Shown here: piece after piece, positions 41,902 through 50,986 of the stretch
Position numbering within the stretch: position 1 is the stretch's first letter
Layout of the letters: each line of letters starts with the position of its first letter
DNA from: Verrucomicrobiota bacterium
GTDB taxonomy: Bacteria > Verrucomicrobiota > Verrucomicrobiia > Verrucomicrobiales > Verrucomicrobiaceae
Direction: 5' to 3'
NCBI GenBank assembly: GCA_009885695.1
Contig: VFKE01000047.1
Location: 1-58,537, forward strand
Length of the DNA: 58,537 bases
Made by a program: the position numbers and the translations under genes
The notes under the pieces: generated by a model
Databases searched by the model: none
What the model was told of the DNA's origin: nothing
What the model saw: only the letters and a program-made list of their open reading frames with translations

Positions 41902-42437
41902 GTCTTCGCTGCGTAGGCGGCTGATTTGGCTGCGGTTTCCACGGCGGCTTTGGCATCGGCAGCGTCCTTGAGCGTGCGGAAGATGAGAGTGACGGAACCA
42001 CCAGCAGCCTCGATTTTCTGACGGGCGGTGGTGCTGATCTTATCGACTTCGACCGTCCATTTTTTGGCCAGCTCACCTTCGCCAAGAATCTTGATGCCGT
42101 CCCACTTGTGGCGCCAGCGGCCCTTGAGGATATTTTTTTCACGAAGGCTGGCCTCGTTGATGGTCGCGCCGTCGTCAAAATGATCGGCGAGACGATCCAA
42201 GTTGTAGACTGCGTAGATGGTCTTGAAGGCGTTGTTATTGAAGCCTTTTTTCGGGAGACGGCGATAAAGTGGCATTTGTCCGCCTTCGAAGCCCGGGCGG
42301 ATGGCGCTGCCGGAGCGGGCTTTCTGCCCTTTGTGTCCGCGACCGGAAGTCTTGCCGTGTCCGGAGCTTTCACCGCGTCCGACGCGCTTTTTGCGCTTCG
42401 TGGAGCCGGGAGCTGGTTTGAGTGTGTGAAGCCTCAT
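41892..42437 (-). CDS. rplO: 50S ribosomal protein L15
   Basis: 181 residues; L15 is usually about 145. The N-terminus [20 protein letters not shown] and [21 protein letters not shown] are the L15 signature. From about residue 150 the chain runs into an Ala/Lys-rich tail ([18 protein letters not shown]), and the final KG and the stop codon are encoded inside the GGATGAAGG repeat. It follows rpsE directly, with 30 bases between and no rpmD gene, which normally sits there. Confidence 0.97.
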   Translation of the reverse strand: MRLHTLKPAPGSTKRKKRVGRGESSGHGKTSGRGHKGQKARSGSAIRPGFEGGQMPLYRRLPKKGFNNNAFKTIYAVYNLDRLADHFDDGATINEASLREKNILKGRWRHKWDGIKILGEGELAKKWTVEVDKISTTARQKIEAAGGSVTLIFRTLKDAADAKAAVETAAKSAAYAAKTKG

Positions 42438-42467
42438 GGTAGATGCAAATGGGTGCGTGGGGTTGGA

Positions 42468-43022
42468 TCAGATCGCCTTTTTCTCAGGCGTTTTCTTGCC
42501 GCGGCTGCGGAAGACTTCATCAGGCATCCGCAACATGCTCATGGCATGGAGGGTGGCTTTGACGACATTGGCGTGATTACTGGAGCCGAGAGATTTGGAG
42601 AGCACATCTTTCAATCCGACGGCTTCGCACACGGCACGGACGCCGCCGCCCGCGATAACGCCCGTTCCCGGGGAGGCTGGCTTGAGCAGGATGTGTCCAC
42701 CACCATGGATGCCGACGACTTCATGCGGAATGGTGTTGTTGAGCAAGTTGACGTGAACAAGGTTGCGGCGGGAGTGCTCGCTGCCTTTCTTGATAGCGTC
42801 GGCGACTTCCTTGGCCTTGCCGAAGCCCAGGCCGACGCGGCCCTGCTGATCACCCACGACGACGAGTGCACTAAAGCTGAATCGGCGTCCGCCTTTGACG
42901 ACCTTGGCGCAACGGTTGATGAAGACGACTTTCTCCACGAATTCAGGACGGGAGGATTCCCCGCCGTTTTGGGACGGCTCGGAGGGTTTGTAGCTGGAAG
43001 ATTTTGTTTCGACGATGGCCAT
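42468..43022 (-). CDS. rpsE: 30S ribosomal protein S5
   Basis: 184 residues. S5 signatures are [20 protein letters not shown] near residue 32, [18 protein letters not shown] and [20 protein letters not shown], followed by [20 protein letters not shown] and [13 protein letters not shown]. The N-terminal 25 residues are Ser-rich and longer than in E. coli. It stands between rplR and rplO in the usual order, except that rpmD is missing downstream. Confidence 0.97.
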   Translation of the reverse strand: MAIVETKSSSYKPSEPSQNGGESSRPEFVEKVVFINRCAKVVKGGRRFSFSALVVVGDQQGRVGLGFGKAKEVADAIKKGSEHSRRNLVHVNLLNNTIPHEVVGIHGGGHILLKPASPGTGVIAGGGVRAVCEAVGLKDVLSKSLGSSNHANVVKATLHAMSMLRMPDEVFRSRGKKTPEKKAI

Positions 43023-43040
43023 AATGCGTGAGTGCGTGAT

Positions 43041-43397
43041 TTAGAATTTGAGGCCCTTCGCGCGGGCGGCATCGGCGAGTGCCTTGACCTTGCCGTGAAA
43101 TTTGAATCCTCCGCGGTCAAAGACGACGGAAGTGATGCCAGCAGCGAGAGCGCGCTCAGCGATAGCCTCGCCAATCTTTGCGGCGGTCTCCTTGGTGGAC
43201 TTGTCGGCCAGGAGCAGTTTCTCCATTGTGGAAGCGGCGCATAACGTATGCTGTTTATCGTCGTCGATGATCTGGGAGTAAACCTTGCGATTGGAGAAGT
43301 GAACAGCCAGGCGCGGGCGTTCCGCAGTGCCCTGAAGGTTCTTGCGAACGCGCTTGTGAATGGCGCGGTGGCGCTCTTTGCGATTGATAACAGCCAT
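43041..43397 (-). CDS. rplR: 50S ribosomal protein L18
   Basis: 118 residues, the normal length. It binds 5S r[23 protein letters not shown] at the start, [20 protein letters not shown] in the middle and a C-terminal [20 protein letters not shown] are the family signature. It is flanked by rplF and rpsE as expected. Confidence 0.97.
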   Translation of the reverse strand: MAVINRKERHRAIHKRVRKNLQGTAERPRLAVHFSNRKVYSQIIDDDKQHTLCAASTMEKLLLADKSTKETAAKIGEAIAERALAAGITSVVFDRGGFKFHGKVKALADAARAKGLKF

Positions 43398-43412
43398 GGT
43401 CGTAATTCTATA

Positions 43413-43952
43413 TTATTTAACGGTCTTGCCTTCTTTGCGACGGACGTGCTCGTCCTTGTAGCGGACGCCCTTGCCCTTGTAAGGTTCCGGCGGGTAGTAG
43501 CCCCTGACATCGGCGGCGAACTGGCCGACGACCTGTTTGTCGACGCCTTCGACGGTGATCTGGGTGTTTTCGGTTACGGTGACCTTGAGACCATCCGGAA
43601 TGGGATGCAGCAGAGGGTGGGAGTAGCCGAGGCTGAGATCGATGTTCTTGCCCTTGACTGCGGCTTTAAAGCCAACGCCTTGAATTTCCAATTCTCTTTT
43701 GAAGCCCTTGCTGACTCCTTGAATCATGTTGCTGATGAGGCGCTGCGCGGTGCCGTGAAGGGATCGCATGGTGCGATGATCGGTGGCGCGGGTGACTTTA
43801 AGCTCCTTTTCCTCCTGCAGCACCGTGATGCCGACTGGAAGCTGAAAGCTGAGTTTTCCCTTGGGGCCCTCGACGAGAACCTTGCGGTCAGCGCCGATTT
43901 TGACGTTGACCTTGTCTGGAAGCGAAATGGGTTGTTTGCCGATGCGTGACAT
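43413..43952 (-). CDS. rplF: 50S ribosomal protein L6
   Basis: 179 residues, the normal length. MSRIGKQPISLPDKVNVKIG opens the protein, LSLGYSHPLLHPIPDGLKV is in the middle and the C-terminal PEPYKGKGVRYKDEHVRRKE is the family signature. It binds 23S rRNA near the sarcin-ricin region. Its neighbours rpsH (13 bases upstream) and rplR (15 bases downstream) are in canonical order. Confidence 0.98.
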   Translation of the reverse strand: MSRIGKQPISLPDKVNVKIGADRKVLVEGPKGKLSFQLPVGITVLQEEKELKVTRATDHRTMRSLHGTAQRLISNMIQGVSKGFKRELEIQGVGFKAAVKGKNIDLSLGYSHPLLHPIPDGLKVTVTENTQITVEGVDKQVVGQFAADVRGYYPPEPYKGKGVRYKDEHVRRKEGKTVK

Positions 43953-43965
43953 GATGTGAATCTCT

Positions 43966-44364
43966 TTACCAGACGAGCGCGAGAAGTTCGCCGCCGACTT
44001 TTTGTTTGCGTGCCTGACTGCCGGTCATGACACCTTTGGGGGTGGACAGAATGGCAATGCCAAGTCCCTGGCGCACGCGCGGGATCTTGGTGCTGCCAAC
44101 GTAATGACGGCGGCCAGGTGAACTGACGCGCTTGAGGTCGGTGATGACCGGGGTGCGGCCCTGATACTTGAGCTTGACCTTGAGTGTGGCGTGACCTGCG
44201 CTGGTGACAACTTCATAGGCCCAGATGTAACCCTCTTCCTGGAGGATTCGGGCAATCTCGCCCTTCATGCGTGAGAAGGGCGCGGTGAACTCCTGTTTGG
44301 CGGCGAGCGCAGCATTGCGGGCGCGTGTCAGGAAGTCGGAAATCGGATCGGTGGCGAGGCTCAT
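43966..44364 (-). CDS. rpsH: 30S ribosomal protein S8
   Basis: 132 residues, the normal length. DPISDFLTRARNAALAAKQE starts the family signature, and the C-terminal PRVRQGLGIAILSTPKGVMT is the conserved RNA-binding part. It follows rplE directly by 23 bases; the rpsN gene usually found between rplE and rpsH is not there. S8 represses the spc operon in E. coli; whether this applies here cannot be seen. Confidence 0.97.
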   Translation of the reverse strand: MSLATDPISDFLTRARNAALAAKQEFTAPFSRMKGEIARILQEEGYIWAYEVVTSAGHATLKVKLKYQGRTPVITDLKRVSSPGRRHYVGSTKIPRVRQGLGIAILSTPKGVMTGSQARKQKVGGELLALVW

Positions 44365-44387
44365 GTTGGTGCTTTAGTAAATGAATA

Positions 44388-44978
44388 TCAGGCGGCTTCT
44401 TTTTCTTCGGCGGCCTTGTCGGCCTTGGCCTTGCGGGACACCTGGAAGGGCATGCCGAGGGCGCGCAGCAGTTCGCGGGCGTGCTCGTCAGTGGCGGAGC
44501 GGGTGACAAAGCTCACGTCAAAACCAAGCACCCGCTTGACCTTGTCGATTTCAATTTCCGGAAAGATGCTCTGATCGTTCAGTCCAAGGGTGTAGTTGCC
44601 ACGACCATCGAAAGCGCGCGGGGAGATGCCGCGGAAATCGCGAATGCGGGGCATGGCGGTCTTCACCAGGCGCATCATGAAGTCATACATGCGCGGCCCG
44701 CGAAGGGTGACCTTGAGTCCGACTGGCTCGCCTTCACGCAGCTTGAAGTTGGAGATGGCCTTCTTCGAGTAAGTGATCATCGGCTTCTGGCCGGTGATGA
44801 TGGCCAGATCGCGGGAGGCGTCCTCGGCAGCTTGCTTGCGGTCCGGCTGGGAGCCGATGCCGCAGTTGATCACAATCTTGTCCAGGCGGGGAACCTGGTG
44901 GACGTTCGTGAAGCCAAGCCGCTCGCGCAGTTCGGGGACGATTTTTTCGATGTAAAGTTTCTGAAGTTCGGTTTGCAT
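44388..44978 (-). CDS. rplE: 50S ribosomal protein L5
   Basis: 196 residues, about 17 longer than usual because of a charged tail (RKAKADKAAEEKEAA). The core has KIVINCGIGSQPDRKQAAED, GQKPMITYSKKAISNFKLRE, LRGPRMYDFMMRLVKTAMPR, FRGISPRAFDGRGNYTLGL and a final RELLRALGMPF. It binds 5S rRNA. An 80-base gap before it, following rplX, is the longest between any of the spc genes apart from the secY flanks. Confidence 0.97.
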   Translation of the reverse strand: MQTELQKLYIEKIVPELRERLGFTNVHQVPRLDKIVINCGIGSQPDRKQAAEDASRDLAIITGQKPMITYSKKAISNFKLREGEPVGLKVTLRGPRMYDFMMRLVKTAMPRIRDFRGISPRAFDGRGNYTLGLNDQSIFPEIEIDKVKRVLGFDVSFVTRSATDEHARELLRALGMPFQVSRKAKADKAAEEKEAA

Positions 44979-45058
44979 GATATGTCACCTCTTTTGGCTT
45001 CCCGCCCCGCAGTCCTTGGTATCAGGTCTGCGGATTTGAGGGTTGGCAAGTTGGCTGG

Positions 45059-45337
45059 TTATTTCTTTCTTTCAACAGGTTTCGCTTCCTTGCGCTCAAT
45101 CAGTTTCACGTTGGAGATATGAATCGGCGCTTCCTTCTCCAGAAATCCGCCCTGCGGCTTCTCGGTGGTGGGCTTCACGGCTTTCTTCACCATGTTCACG
45201 CCTTCGATCAGCACGCGAACCTTCGACTGGCGCTCGTGACGGCGCACGGCAATGATATTGCCGCGGCTGCCTTTGTGGTCGCCAACGACGACCTCCACGA
45301 GGTCTCCCTTTCTGACATGGGTCTTGATTTTCTTCAT
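45059..45337 (-). CDS. rplX: 50S ribosomal protein L24
   Basis: 92 residues; the family is usually about 100. [20 protein letters not shown] is the KOW-motif start, [20 protein letters not shown] continues it, and the C-terminal [18 protein letters not shown] is conserved. Its ATG overlaps the rplN stop (ATGA), so it is translationally coupled. Confidence 0.97.
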   Translation of the reverse strand: MKKIKTHVRKGDLVEVVVGDHKGSRGNIIAVRRHERQSKVRVLIEGVNMVKKAVKPTTEKPQGGFLEKEAPIHISNVKLIERKEAKPVERKK

Positions 45338-45702
45338 AGAACTTCTGGAGCAAGGGAGATGATTTTCATGAAGTTGCGATCGCGCAACTCGCGGGCCACG
45401 GGTCCAAAGATGCGGCTGCCGCGGGGATTGTTGTCCTTGTCGATGACGACGATGGCATTGTTGTCGAAGCGAAGGACGGAACCGTCATTGCGCCGGATGG
45501 GCGCGGCGGTGCGGACCACCACGGCCCGGATGACTTCGCCCTTTTTGACGCTGGCCGTCGGAGTGGCAATGCGCACGTGAGCCGTGATAACATCACCCAC
45601 ACCGGCGGTGCGTTTGTTTTTTCTTCCGATCACGCCGATCATCTCCGCCATGCGGGCGCCGGTGTTGTCGGCAATCGGGATTTCTGATTCCATCTGTAGC
45701 AT
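45334..45702 (-). CDS. rplN: 50S ribosomal protein L14
   Basis: 122 residues from ATG 45702, exactly the normal length, with AGGAGG at a good distance upstream; the frame extends further but without homology. [20 protein letters not shown] is the classic start, and [40 protein letters not shown] and SLAPEVL end the family sequence. It follows rpsQ after 61 bases. Confidence 0.98.
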   Translation of the reverse strand: MLQMESEIPIADNTGARMAEMIGVIGRKNKRTAGVGDVITAHVRIATPTASVKKGEVIRAVVVRTAAPIRRNDGSVLRFDNNAIVVIDKDNNPRGSRIFGPVARELRDRNFMKIISLAPEVL

Positions 45703-45763
45703 AATCGTGTTCCTCCTGGGTCGTTCTGGGTTGTAAGTAAAATAGTCGCTTAAAAAAGCAGGG

Positions 45764-46042
45764 TCAGCGCGCAAGCACCTCGATGAGTTTCCAGCGCTTC
45801 AAGCGGCTGAGCGGGCGCGTTTCTTCGATGCGCACTTTGTCGCCGGTCTTGGCCTGGCCTTCCTCGTCGTGGGCATAGAACTTGGAAGTGAGCCGGATGA
45901 TCTTCTTGAAGACTGGGTGCGGCACGCGGCGTTCCACCTCGACCACAATGGTCTTTTGCATCTTGTCAGAGACGACGGTGCCGACGCGCGACTTGCGAAC
46001 GGCGGTGCGGGCGGGGGCTTGCTTATTGGTTTCTTCACTCAT
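45764..46042 (-). CDS. rpsQ: 30S ribosomal protein S17
   Basis: 92 residues with the S17 core [40 protein letters not shown], and [20 protein letters not shown]. An N-terminal Gln/Ala-rich extension of about ten residues precedes the core. It sits between rpmC and rplN as in most bacteria. Confidence 0.96.
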   Translation of the reverse strand: MSEETNKQAPARTAVRKSRVGTVVSDKMQKTIVVEVERRVPHPVFKKIIRLTSKFYAHDEEGQAKTGDKVRIEETRPLSRLKRWKLIEVLAR

Positions 46043-46066
46043 GATCGTTGTTCCTTGCTGGGCAGG

Positions 46067-46345
46067 TTACTCCGCTTTTTTTGCGGCGGGTGCTTTGGCT
46101 TTGGTTGCTTTTTTCTCAGCAGGAGCGGTGGCGCCGTTGGCTGCGGTCTGACGGATGCCGAGATGGCGTTCTTGAAGAATCGTCAAAATACGCGCCACTT
46201 CTGTTTTCAAATGGCTGATGGCGCTCTTGTTTTCCATCTGGCCGGTGGCCTTCTGGATGCGCAAGTGCATCATCTGCTGCTTGAGTTCCCGGCTGCGGGA
46301 TTGCAGTTCTTCGACTGTTAATTCGCGGATTTCGTGAGTCTTCAT
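46067..46345 (-). CDS. rpmC: 50S ribosomal protein L29
   Basis: 92 residues; the usual size is 63-70. The two-helix core is MKTHEIRELTVEELQSRSRE and LRIQKATGQMENKSAISHLK, then VARILTILQER. The last 25 residues (ATAPAEKKATKAKAPAAKKA) are a low-complexity Ala/Lys tail. Gene order rplP-rpmC-rpsQ is canonical. Confidence 0.95.
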   Translation of the reverse strand: MKTHEIRELTVEELQSRSRELKQQMMHLRIQKATGQMENKSAISHLKTEVARILTILQERHLGIRQTAANGATAPAEKKATKAKAPAAKKAE

Positions 46346-46369
46346 TTTCCTGGCGTTCTTCTGCTGGGG

Positions 46370-46786
46370 TTATTGCGCGTGGCGCGAAACGAATCGGGTG
46401 CGCACCCCAAGTTTATGGGCGGCCAGGCGGCAGGCCTCGCGCGCAAGGTCTTCGGTGACACCGGCAACTTCAAAAAGCATGGTGCCGGGATAGATGACGG
46501 CGACCCAAAATTCTGGCGGCCCTTTCCCTTTCCCCATTCGGGTTTCCGGCGGACGGGCGGTGACGGGCTTGTGCGGGAAGATGCGGATGAACACCGCGCC
46601 CTTGCGCTTCAGTTGCCGGGTGATCGCGACGCGGCAGGCCTCGATCTGGTTGTTCTTGATCCAGGCGCGGTCAAGCGCCTGCAAACCGAATTCTCCGAAG
46701 CTCACACGGTTGCCTGTCGTCGCGATGCCTTTACGACTCCCGCGATGGGCTTTGCGAAACTTGGTTCTACTGGGCATCATGGCCAT
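46370..46786 (-). CDS. rplP: 50S ribosomal protein L16
   Basis: 138 residues. It starts at ATG 46786, 6 bases after AGGAGA; two ATGs follow immediately ([12 protein letters not shown]). Family signatures are [40 protein letters not shown], and [20 protein letters not shown]. It lies at the A-site side of the 50S subunit. It follows rpsC in the usual order. Confidence 0.97.
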   Translation of the reverse strand: MAMMPSRTKFRKAHRGSRKGIATTGNRVSFGEFGLQALDRAWIKNNQIEACRVAITRQLKRKGAVFIRIFPHKPVTARPPETRMGKGKGPPEFWVAVIYPGTMLFEVAGVTEDLAREACRLAAHKLGVRTRFVSRHAQ

Positions 46787-46835
46787 GGCAAATCTCCTCT
46801 ACTTGGATTGAAGTTATTGTTGGTAATGGGTGTCC

Positions 46836-47573
46836 TTACGCAGCGGGTGCTGGTGCAGGTGCGGGTGCGGGTGCGGGGGATTCCCGGCGGTCATCTCGAC
46901 GTTCGCGGCGCTGCGGGCTGCGACGTGGCGCGGGTTCCTGGCCCTCGATTTCCGGCTTGCGGTTCACCCAGCATTTCACGCCGATGATTCCGTAAACAGT
47001 GCGGGCCTCATAGAAGCCGTAGTCGATCGGGATGCGCAAAGTCTGCAGGGGCACCTTGCCCAGGAGATACCATTCGGCGCGGGCGATGTCGGAACCGCCG
47101 AGGCGGCCAGCCACACGGATACGGATGCCTTCGGCGCCCATTTCCATCGCGGTCTGCACCGCGCGCTTCATGGCGCGACGGAAAGAAATTCGTCGCTCTA
47201 ACTGCATGGCCACGGACTCGGCCACCAGCTGGGCGTCGATCTCAGGCTGTCTGATTTCAAGAATGTCGATCTTCACCTGTTTGCCACCGCACATCCTGGA
47301 AATTTCGGAGCTCATGACTTCGATTTCCAGGCCCTTGCGTCCGATGACGAGTCCGGGGCGCGCGGTATGCAGCGTCACGCGGACGAGGTTCCAGGCGCGC
47401 TCAATGACGATCTTCGAGAGAGCGGCGGAGGCGAGTTTCTTCTTGAGATATTCGCGAACCGCGAGGTCACTGTGAAGGAATTCGGTGAATTCCTTTTTGG
47501 TGGCGAACCATTTGGAACGCCAGTCTTTATTGACCGCGAGGCGGAAGGCGATTGGATTGACTTTTTGACCCAT
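46836..47573 (-). CDS. rpsC: 30S ribosomal protein S3
   Basis: 245 residues. MGQKVNPIAFRLAVNKDWRS opens the protein, the KH-type RNA-binding part has RPGLVIGRKGLEIEVMSSEI near residue 75, and GSDIARAEWYLLGKVPLQTL and YGIIGVKCWVNRKPE end the core. The last 35 residues are RRSPQRRERRDD and then a Pro-Ala repeat (PAPAPAPAPAPAA), a low-complexity extension. It is in canonical order between rplV and rplP. Confidence 0.97.
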   Translation of the reverse strand: MGQKVNPIAFRLAVNKDWRSKWFATKKEFTEFLHSDLAVREYLKKKLASAALSKIVIERAWNLVRVTLHTARPGLVIGRKGLEIEVMSSEISRMCGGKQVKIDILEIRQPEIDAQLVAESVAMQLERRISFRRAMKRAVQTAMEMGAEGIRIRVAGRLGGSDIARAEWYLLGKVPLQTLRIPIDYGFYEARTVYGIIGVKCWVNRKPEIEGQEPAPRRSPQRRERRDDRRESPAPAPAPAPAPAA

Positions 47574-47597
47574 GGGGAAGTGCTTGGCTGGTTGATT

Positions 47598-48050
47598 CTA
47601 GGCTTGCTGTTTCTTGGCGCGACGGCGGGCTTTCTTCGGAGCATCAACGACGACTGCGTCAGCAGACTCGCCTTTTTTCGTGCGCTTCTTTTTCTCGCCG
47701 AAGCCTTCCGGCTTGGTGGCCACGATGACAATGATGTGAGCCATGCGCTTGCGAATGGGCGCGGCGGAACCACGGGCGCGGGGCATGATGCGATGGAGGA
47801 TGGGTCCTTTGATGGCCAGGGCGCTCTTGACGTAAAGATCGTCAGCATCAATCTCATGAAGGACGGCGGCGTTGGCGATGGCAGAGCGCAGAACCTTTCC
47901 AATGAGTACTGCGGCTTTTTTCGGCGTAAAGTTCAGCACATTCAGCGCGTGAGACGCTGGCATGCCGGTGATGGCGCGCGTCACTTCCCGAGCCTTCTGG
48001 TCGGAGATGCGTGCGTAACGGTGACTGGCCCTGACTTCCTTCGTTTCCAT
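47598..48050 (-). CDS. rplV: 50S ribosomal protein L22
   Basis: 150 residues against a usual 110. SHRYARISDQKAREVTRAIT is the start of the core, and LKSAL-like DLYVKSALAIKGPILHRIMP leads to RARGSAAPIRKRMAHIIVIV, the hairpin that lines the exit tunnel. The final 40 residues are a basic Lys/Arg/Ala tail (EKKKRTKKGESADAVVVDAP). Upstream, where rpsS should adjoin, a non-ribosomal gene ends 12 bases away. Confidence 0.96.
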   Translation of the reverse strand: METKEVRASHRYARISDQKAREVTRAITGMPASHALNVLNFTPKKAAVLIGKVLRSAIANAAVLHEIDADDLYVKSALAIKGPILHRIMPRARGSAAPIRKRMAHIIVIVATKPEGFGEKKKRTKKGESADAVVVDAPKKARRRAKKQQA

Positions 48051-48062
48051 GTCGTTGTGTAG

Positions 48063-48857
48063 TTAGCCTTTCGAGGTTTCCGCCCGGCCGGTGTCTCCCA
48101 CCTTGACCGGTTCGTCCTTGCTGATGAGTTCTTGGACGACCGCACCGCAGATGCCCTGGCGGACATCCACCACGAGCGCCCGTGCCACGGGTTTGTCCTT
48201 GCGATAAATTGCAAACGGCATTCCAGGATGCACCCCCTGCCGGGATCCGATATTGAGGACGGCGACGCCCATGTCTTCCTTCAGACTGATGATCCGGGCA
48301 TTGTCGAGCGTGCCGCTTTCAGCCGCTGCGGATGCGATATTGAGCTTGGAGCCACTCAGGGCGCGCTCTGCCGCAGCGAGCGACTTGTTCAAGTTCTCCT
48401 TATGTGCAGCATCACCGCCGGCATTGATTTTAGCATATGCGAACGAGGCCTCTGACAAGCCCACAAGCGCTTCCGTCAGGATGCGGCGATAGCCTTCGAG
48501 AATACGCAAATCACTCAAGGCTGTGAGCAGGCGCTGCTGGAGTTCAGTGCTGGTCGGATCAAGCACGGCAACGCCGAGGCCTTCCATTTGAATACGCAGT
48601 CTTTCGTAACCCTCGCGTGCCTGCTGGCCATCAAGGTTGGCGTTGGCCAGGCTTTCGGAAAGGTTTTTGATCTGCTCCTTGGCCTTGCCGAGCTTTTGTT
48701 CGAGTTCCTGGATTTGTCCGGCGGAAACTTGCAGCGTGGTTTTGAGTTCTTGAAGTTCGATGCGTGAATCTGACTGCGCCATCACCGGCCCAACCGCGAC
48801 CATCGCCAGAAGAACTGGCGCGCCGAAGAGGTTTGCGATGAAGGTGGAGATTTTCAC
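48063..48857 (-). CDS. Secreted coiled-coil protein inside the ribosomal operon
   Basis: 264 residues from a GTG at 48857, which gives VKISTFIANLFGAPVLLAMV, a signal peptide cleaved near VMAQS. Residues about 28-80 (ELQELKTTLQVSAGQIQELE, KLGKAKEQIKNLSESLANAN) form a coiled coil. The middle is helical. The C-terminal 75 residues (MGVAVLNIGSRQGVHPGMPF, then ARALVVDVRQGICGAVVQEL) form a beta-rich domain often seen in Verrucomicrobia envelope proteins, like a FlgT-type C-terminus. It lies 22 bases after rpsS and 12 before rplV, so it must be transcribed with them. The function is unknown; it is probably periplasmic. Confidence 0.8.
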   Translation of the reverse strand: MKISTFIANLFGAPVLLAMVAVGPVMAQSDSRIELQELKTTLQVSAGQIQELEQKLGKAKEQIKNLSESLANANLDGQQAREGYERLRIQMEGLGVAVLDPTSTELQQRLLTALSDLRILEGYRRILTEALVGLSEASFAYAKINAGGDAAHKENLNKSLAAAERALSGSKLNIASAAAESGTLDNARIISLKEDMGVAVLNIGSRQGVHPGMPFAIYRKDKPVARALVVDVRQGICGAVVQELISKDEPVKVGDTGRAETSKG

Positions 48858-48879
48858 GAGTTTGAAACCAGAAGCAGCA

Positions 48880-49158
48880 TTACTTGGCAACCTTCGCGGT
48901 ATGGGCGCCGTGCGCCTTGAACATGCGAGTGGGCGAGAATTCGCCGAGCCGGTGGCCAACCATGTTTTCCGAGGCGCTGACGCTCACGAAATCCCTGCCG
49001 TTGTGCACGAGGAAGACGTGGCCGACGAAGTCGGGCGTGATCATCGAAGCGCGAGCCCAGGTCTTGATCGGTTTTTTTTGACCGGCATCATTGAGCTTGT
49101 CGATCTTCGCCAGAAGCTTCTGGTTGACGAAAGGTCCTTTTTTTAGTGAGCGTCCCAT
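48880..49158 (-). CDS. rpsS: 30S ribosomal protein S19
   Basis: 92 residues, the normal length. [60 protein letters not shown] and GEFSPTRMF are the S19 signature. It sits near the head of the 30S subunit. Normally rplV follows at once; here a secreted-protein gene intervenes. Confidence 0.98.
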   Translation of the reverse strand: MGRSLKKGPFVNQKLLAKIDKLNDAGQKKPIKTWARASMITPDFVGHVFLVHNGRDFVSVSASENMVGHRLGEFSPTRMFKAHGAHTAKVAK

Positions 49159-49185
49159 GGATTGTCAGTGTGATGGTTGTTCGCG

Positions 49186-50022
49186 TTAATTTTTCGGACG
49201 GCGCTGCAAGATGAAGCTGTCGGAATATTTGTTTTTTTTGCGCGTTTTCTCTCCCTTGGCGTGTCCCCAGGGTGAAAGCAGATGCTGGCGTCCACCGCCG
49301 GATTTGGAGCGGCCTTCGCCACCGCCGTTCGGATGGTCAATGGGGTTCATGCACATGCCGCGGACGGTGGGGCGGATGCCCTTCCAGCGGGTGCGTCCTG
49401 CCTTGCCGCTGATGACGTTCATGTGCTCGATGTTGCCGATCTGGCCGACGGTTGCGTAGCACTTGGAGAGGATCTTGCGGATTTCTCCGGATGGCATTTT
49501 CACCAGCGCATAATCGCCTTCGCGGTTGGAAAGGATGGCGGCCTGGCCGGCGGCGCGGGCGACCTTGCCGCCCTTGCCTGGCTTGAGCTCGATGTTATGA
49601 ATCTGTGTGCCGAGCGGGATGAGGCTCAAGGGAAGCGCGTTGCCGATTTCCGGCGGCGCCTTCTCCCCTGCCATCACGCTGCTGCCGATCACCAGATTGA
49701 CCGGTGCCAGGATGTAGCTTTTCTGGCCGTCCGGATACTGGATCAACGCGATGCGGGCGGTTCGAATCGGATCGTATTCCACAGCGACTACCTTGGCGGA
49801 CACATCGTGACGGGAGCGATTGAAATCGACAAGACGATAGCGCTGCTTGTGCCCGCCACCGATGTGGCGGCAGGTAATGCGGCCCGTGTTATTGCGTCCG
49901 CCCGATTTCCTGAGCGCAACGGTCAGGCTTTTTTCGGGCTTGTGCTTCGTGATCTCATCGAACGAAGGCCACTGTTTGTAGCGGTTCGAAGGAGTCGTGG
50001 GTCTGAAGGTTTTCAGGGCCAT
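49186..50022 (-). CDS. rplB: 50S ribosomal protein L2
   Basis: 278 residues, the normal length. [20 protein letters not shown] starts the protein, and [20 protein letters not shown] is the conserved N-terminal motif. The essential C-terminal [20 protein letters not shown] region is intact, with His of DHP in place. A RRPKN end is normal. L2 supports the peptidyl-transferase centre and subunit joining. Gene order rplW-rplB-rpsS is canonical. Confidence 0.98.
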   Translation of the reverse strand: MALKTFRPTTPSNRYKQWPSFDEITKHKPEKSLTVALRKSGGRNNTGRITCRHIGGGHKQRYRLVDFNRSRHDVSAKVVAVEYDPIRTARIALIQYPDGQKSYILAPVNLVIGSSVMAGEKAPPEIGNALPLSLIPLGTQIHNIELKPGKGGKVARAAGQAAILSNREGDYALVKMPSGEIRKILSKCYATVGQIGNIEHMNVISGKAGRTRWKGIRPTVRGMCMNPIDHPNGGGEGRSKSGGGRQHLLSPWGHAKGEKTRKKNKYSDSFILQRRPKN

Positions 50023-50064
50023 AAGCGTTTGGAGAAAATAGAGTTATCGCGGGAGAGATTGGCT

Positions 50065-50349
50065 TCAGGCGAAGTCGAGTTTTTCACCCTCCTTGAGGCG
50101 GACGATGGCTTTTTTATAATGGTTGGTGCGACCGATGGGGCCGTTGCCGCGTCGCTTGGGCTTGCCGTCGATGTTCATGGTGCGAACCTGGATGACCTTT
50201 TTGCCGAAGGCGGTCTCGACCGCCTTGCTGATCTCCGGCTTGGTCGCCTTGCGATCCACGATGAACGTGTATTGGTTGTAGTTCTCCGTGAGGAGCGTCG
50301 CCCGCTCGCTGAGGCGCACGGACTTGATGATGTCGTGGGGTTCTTTCAT
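50065..50349 (-). CDS. rplW: 50S ribosomal protein L23
   Basis: 94 residues. IIKSVRLSERATLLTENYNQ, YTFIVDRKATKPEISKAVET and the GKPKRRGNGPIGRTNHYKKA loop are the L23 signature. It lies at the tunnel exit, where trigger factor and SRP bind. Its start overlaps the rplD stop by 4 bases. Confidence 0.97.
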   Translation of the reverse strand: MKEPHDIIKSVRLSERATLLTENYNQYTFIVDRKATKPEISKAVETAFGKKVIQVRTMNIDGKPKRRGNGPIGRTNHYKKAIVRLKEGEKLDFA

Positions 50350-50963
50350 GACAAGGCGGCGGTGCGTTTGGCGAGGGTGTCGAGAGCATCTCCCATGAGG
50401 ATGATCTTGTCGTAGTTGAGGAGATTTTCGCAGTTAACAGCGTCCGCGAGGACGAGGTCAACTTTGGAAATATTACGGGCGGAAAGCTCGGTGCTCGTGT
50501 CGAACTTGTCGGAGATGAGGAGCACTTTCTTGGCTGTGGTGATTTCAGAGAGCGCTTTGACGAAGGTTTTGGTCTTGCCGTCGGCGATCTTCAATTCCGG
50601 GCTGAGGATCACGTCGCCACCCTTGATGCGCGCGGTCAGCGCGGCTCGGAAGGAGAGGTGCTTCATCTTGATGTTGATCTTCTTCGAGTAATCGCGCGGG
50701 CGCGGACCGAAGACGACGCCGCCGCCACGCCAGTGTGGGGCGCGGGTGCTGCCGATGCGGGCGCGACCGGTGCCCTTCTGGGCCCAGGGCTTCTTGCCGC
50801 TGCCAGAAACTTCGTTGCGGGTCTTGGTGCTGGCGGTGCCGACGCGCCGATTGGCCCGGTAGGTGACGACGGCCTGATGGATGACTCCATGCCCCTTGGT
50901 TCCCTCAGTGAGGTTCAAGCTGGCCTTCTGCGCGGCTTCGAGTGTCAATAGATTGGCTGCCAT
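50346..50963 (-). CDS. rplD: 50S ribosomal protein L4
   Basis: 205 residues, the normal length. [20 protein letters not shown] and [20 protein letters not shown] form the conserved extended loop; [20 protein letters not shown] follows. The C-terminal domain has [20 protein letters not shown]. In E. coli L4 also represses the S10 operon through its leader; no equivalent structure could be identified here. It overlaps rplW. Confidence 0.97.
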   Translation of the reverse strand: MAANLLTLEAAQKASLNLTEGTKGHGVIHQAVVTYRANRRVGTASTKTRNEVSGSGKKPWAQKGTGRARIGSTRAPHWRGGGVVFGPRPRDYSKKINIKMKHLSFRAALTARIKGGDVILSPELKIADGKTKTFVKALSEITTAKKVLLISDKFDTSTELSARNISKVDLVLADAVNCENLLNYDKIILMGDALDTLAKRTAALS

Positions 50964-50986
50964 GATTCAGTGACTCCGGTAGGATT

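Noticed and set aside
49282..50415. A 377-codon plus-strand frame opposite rplB and rplW
   Set aside because: It spans two ribosomal genes in antisense and has no recognisable protein content.
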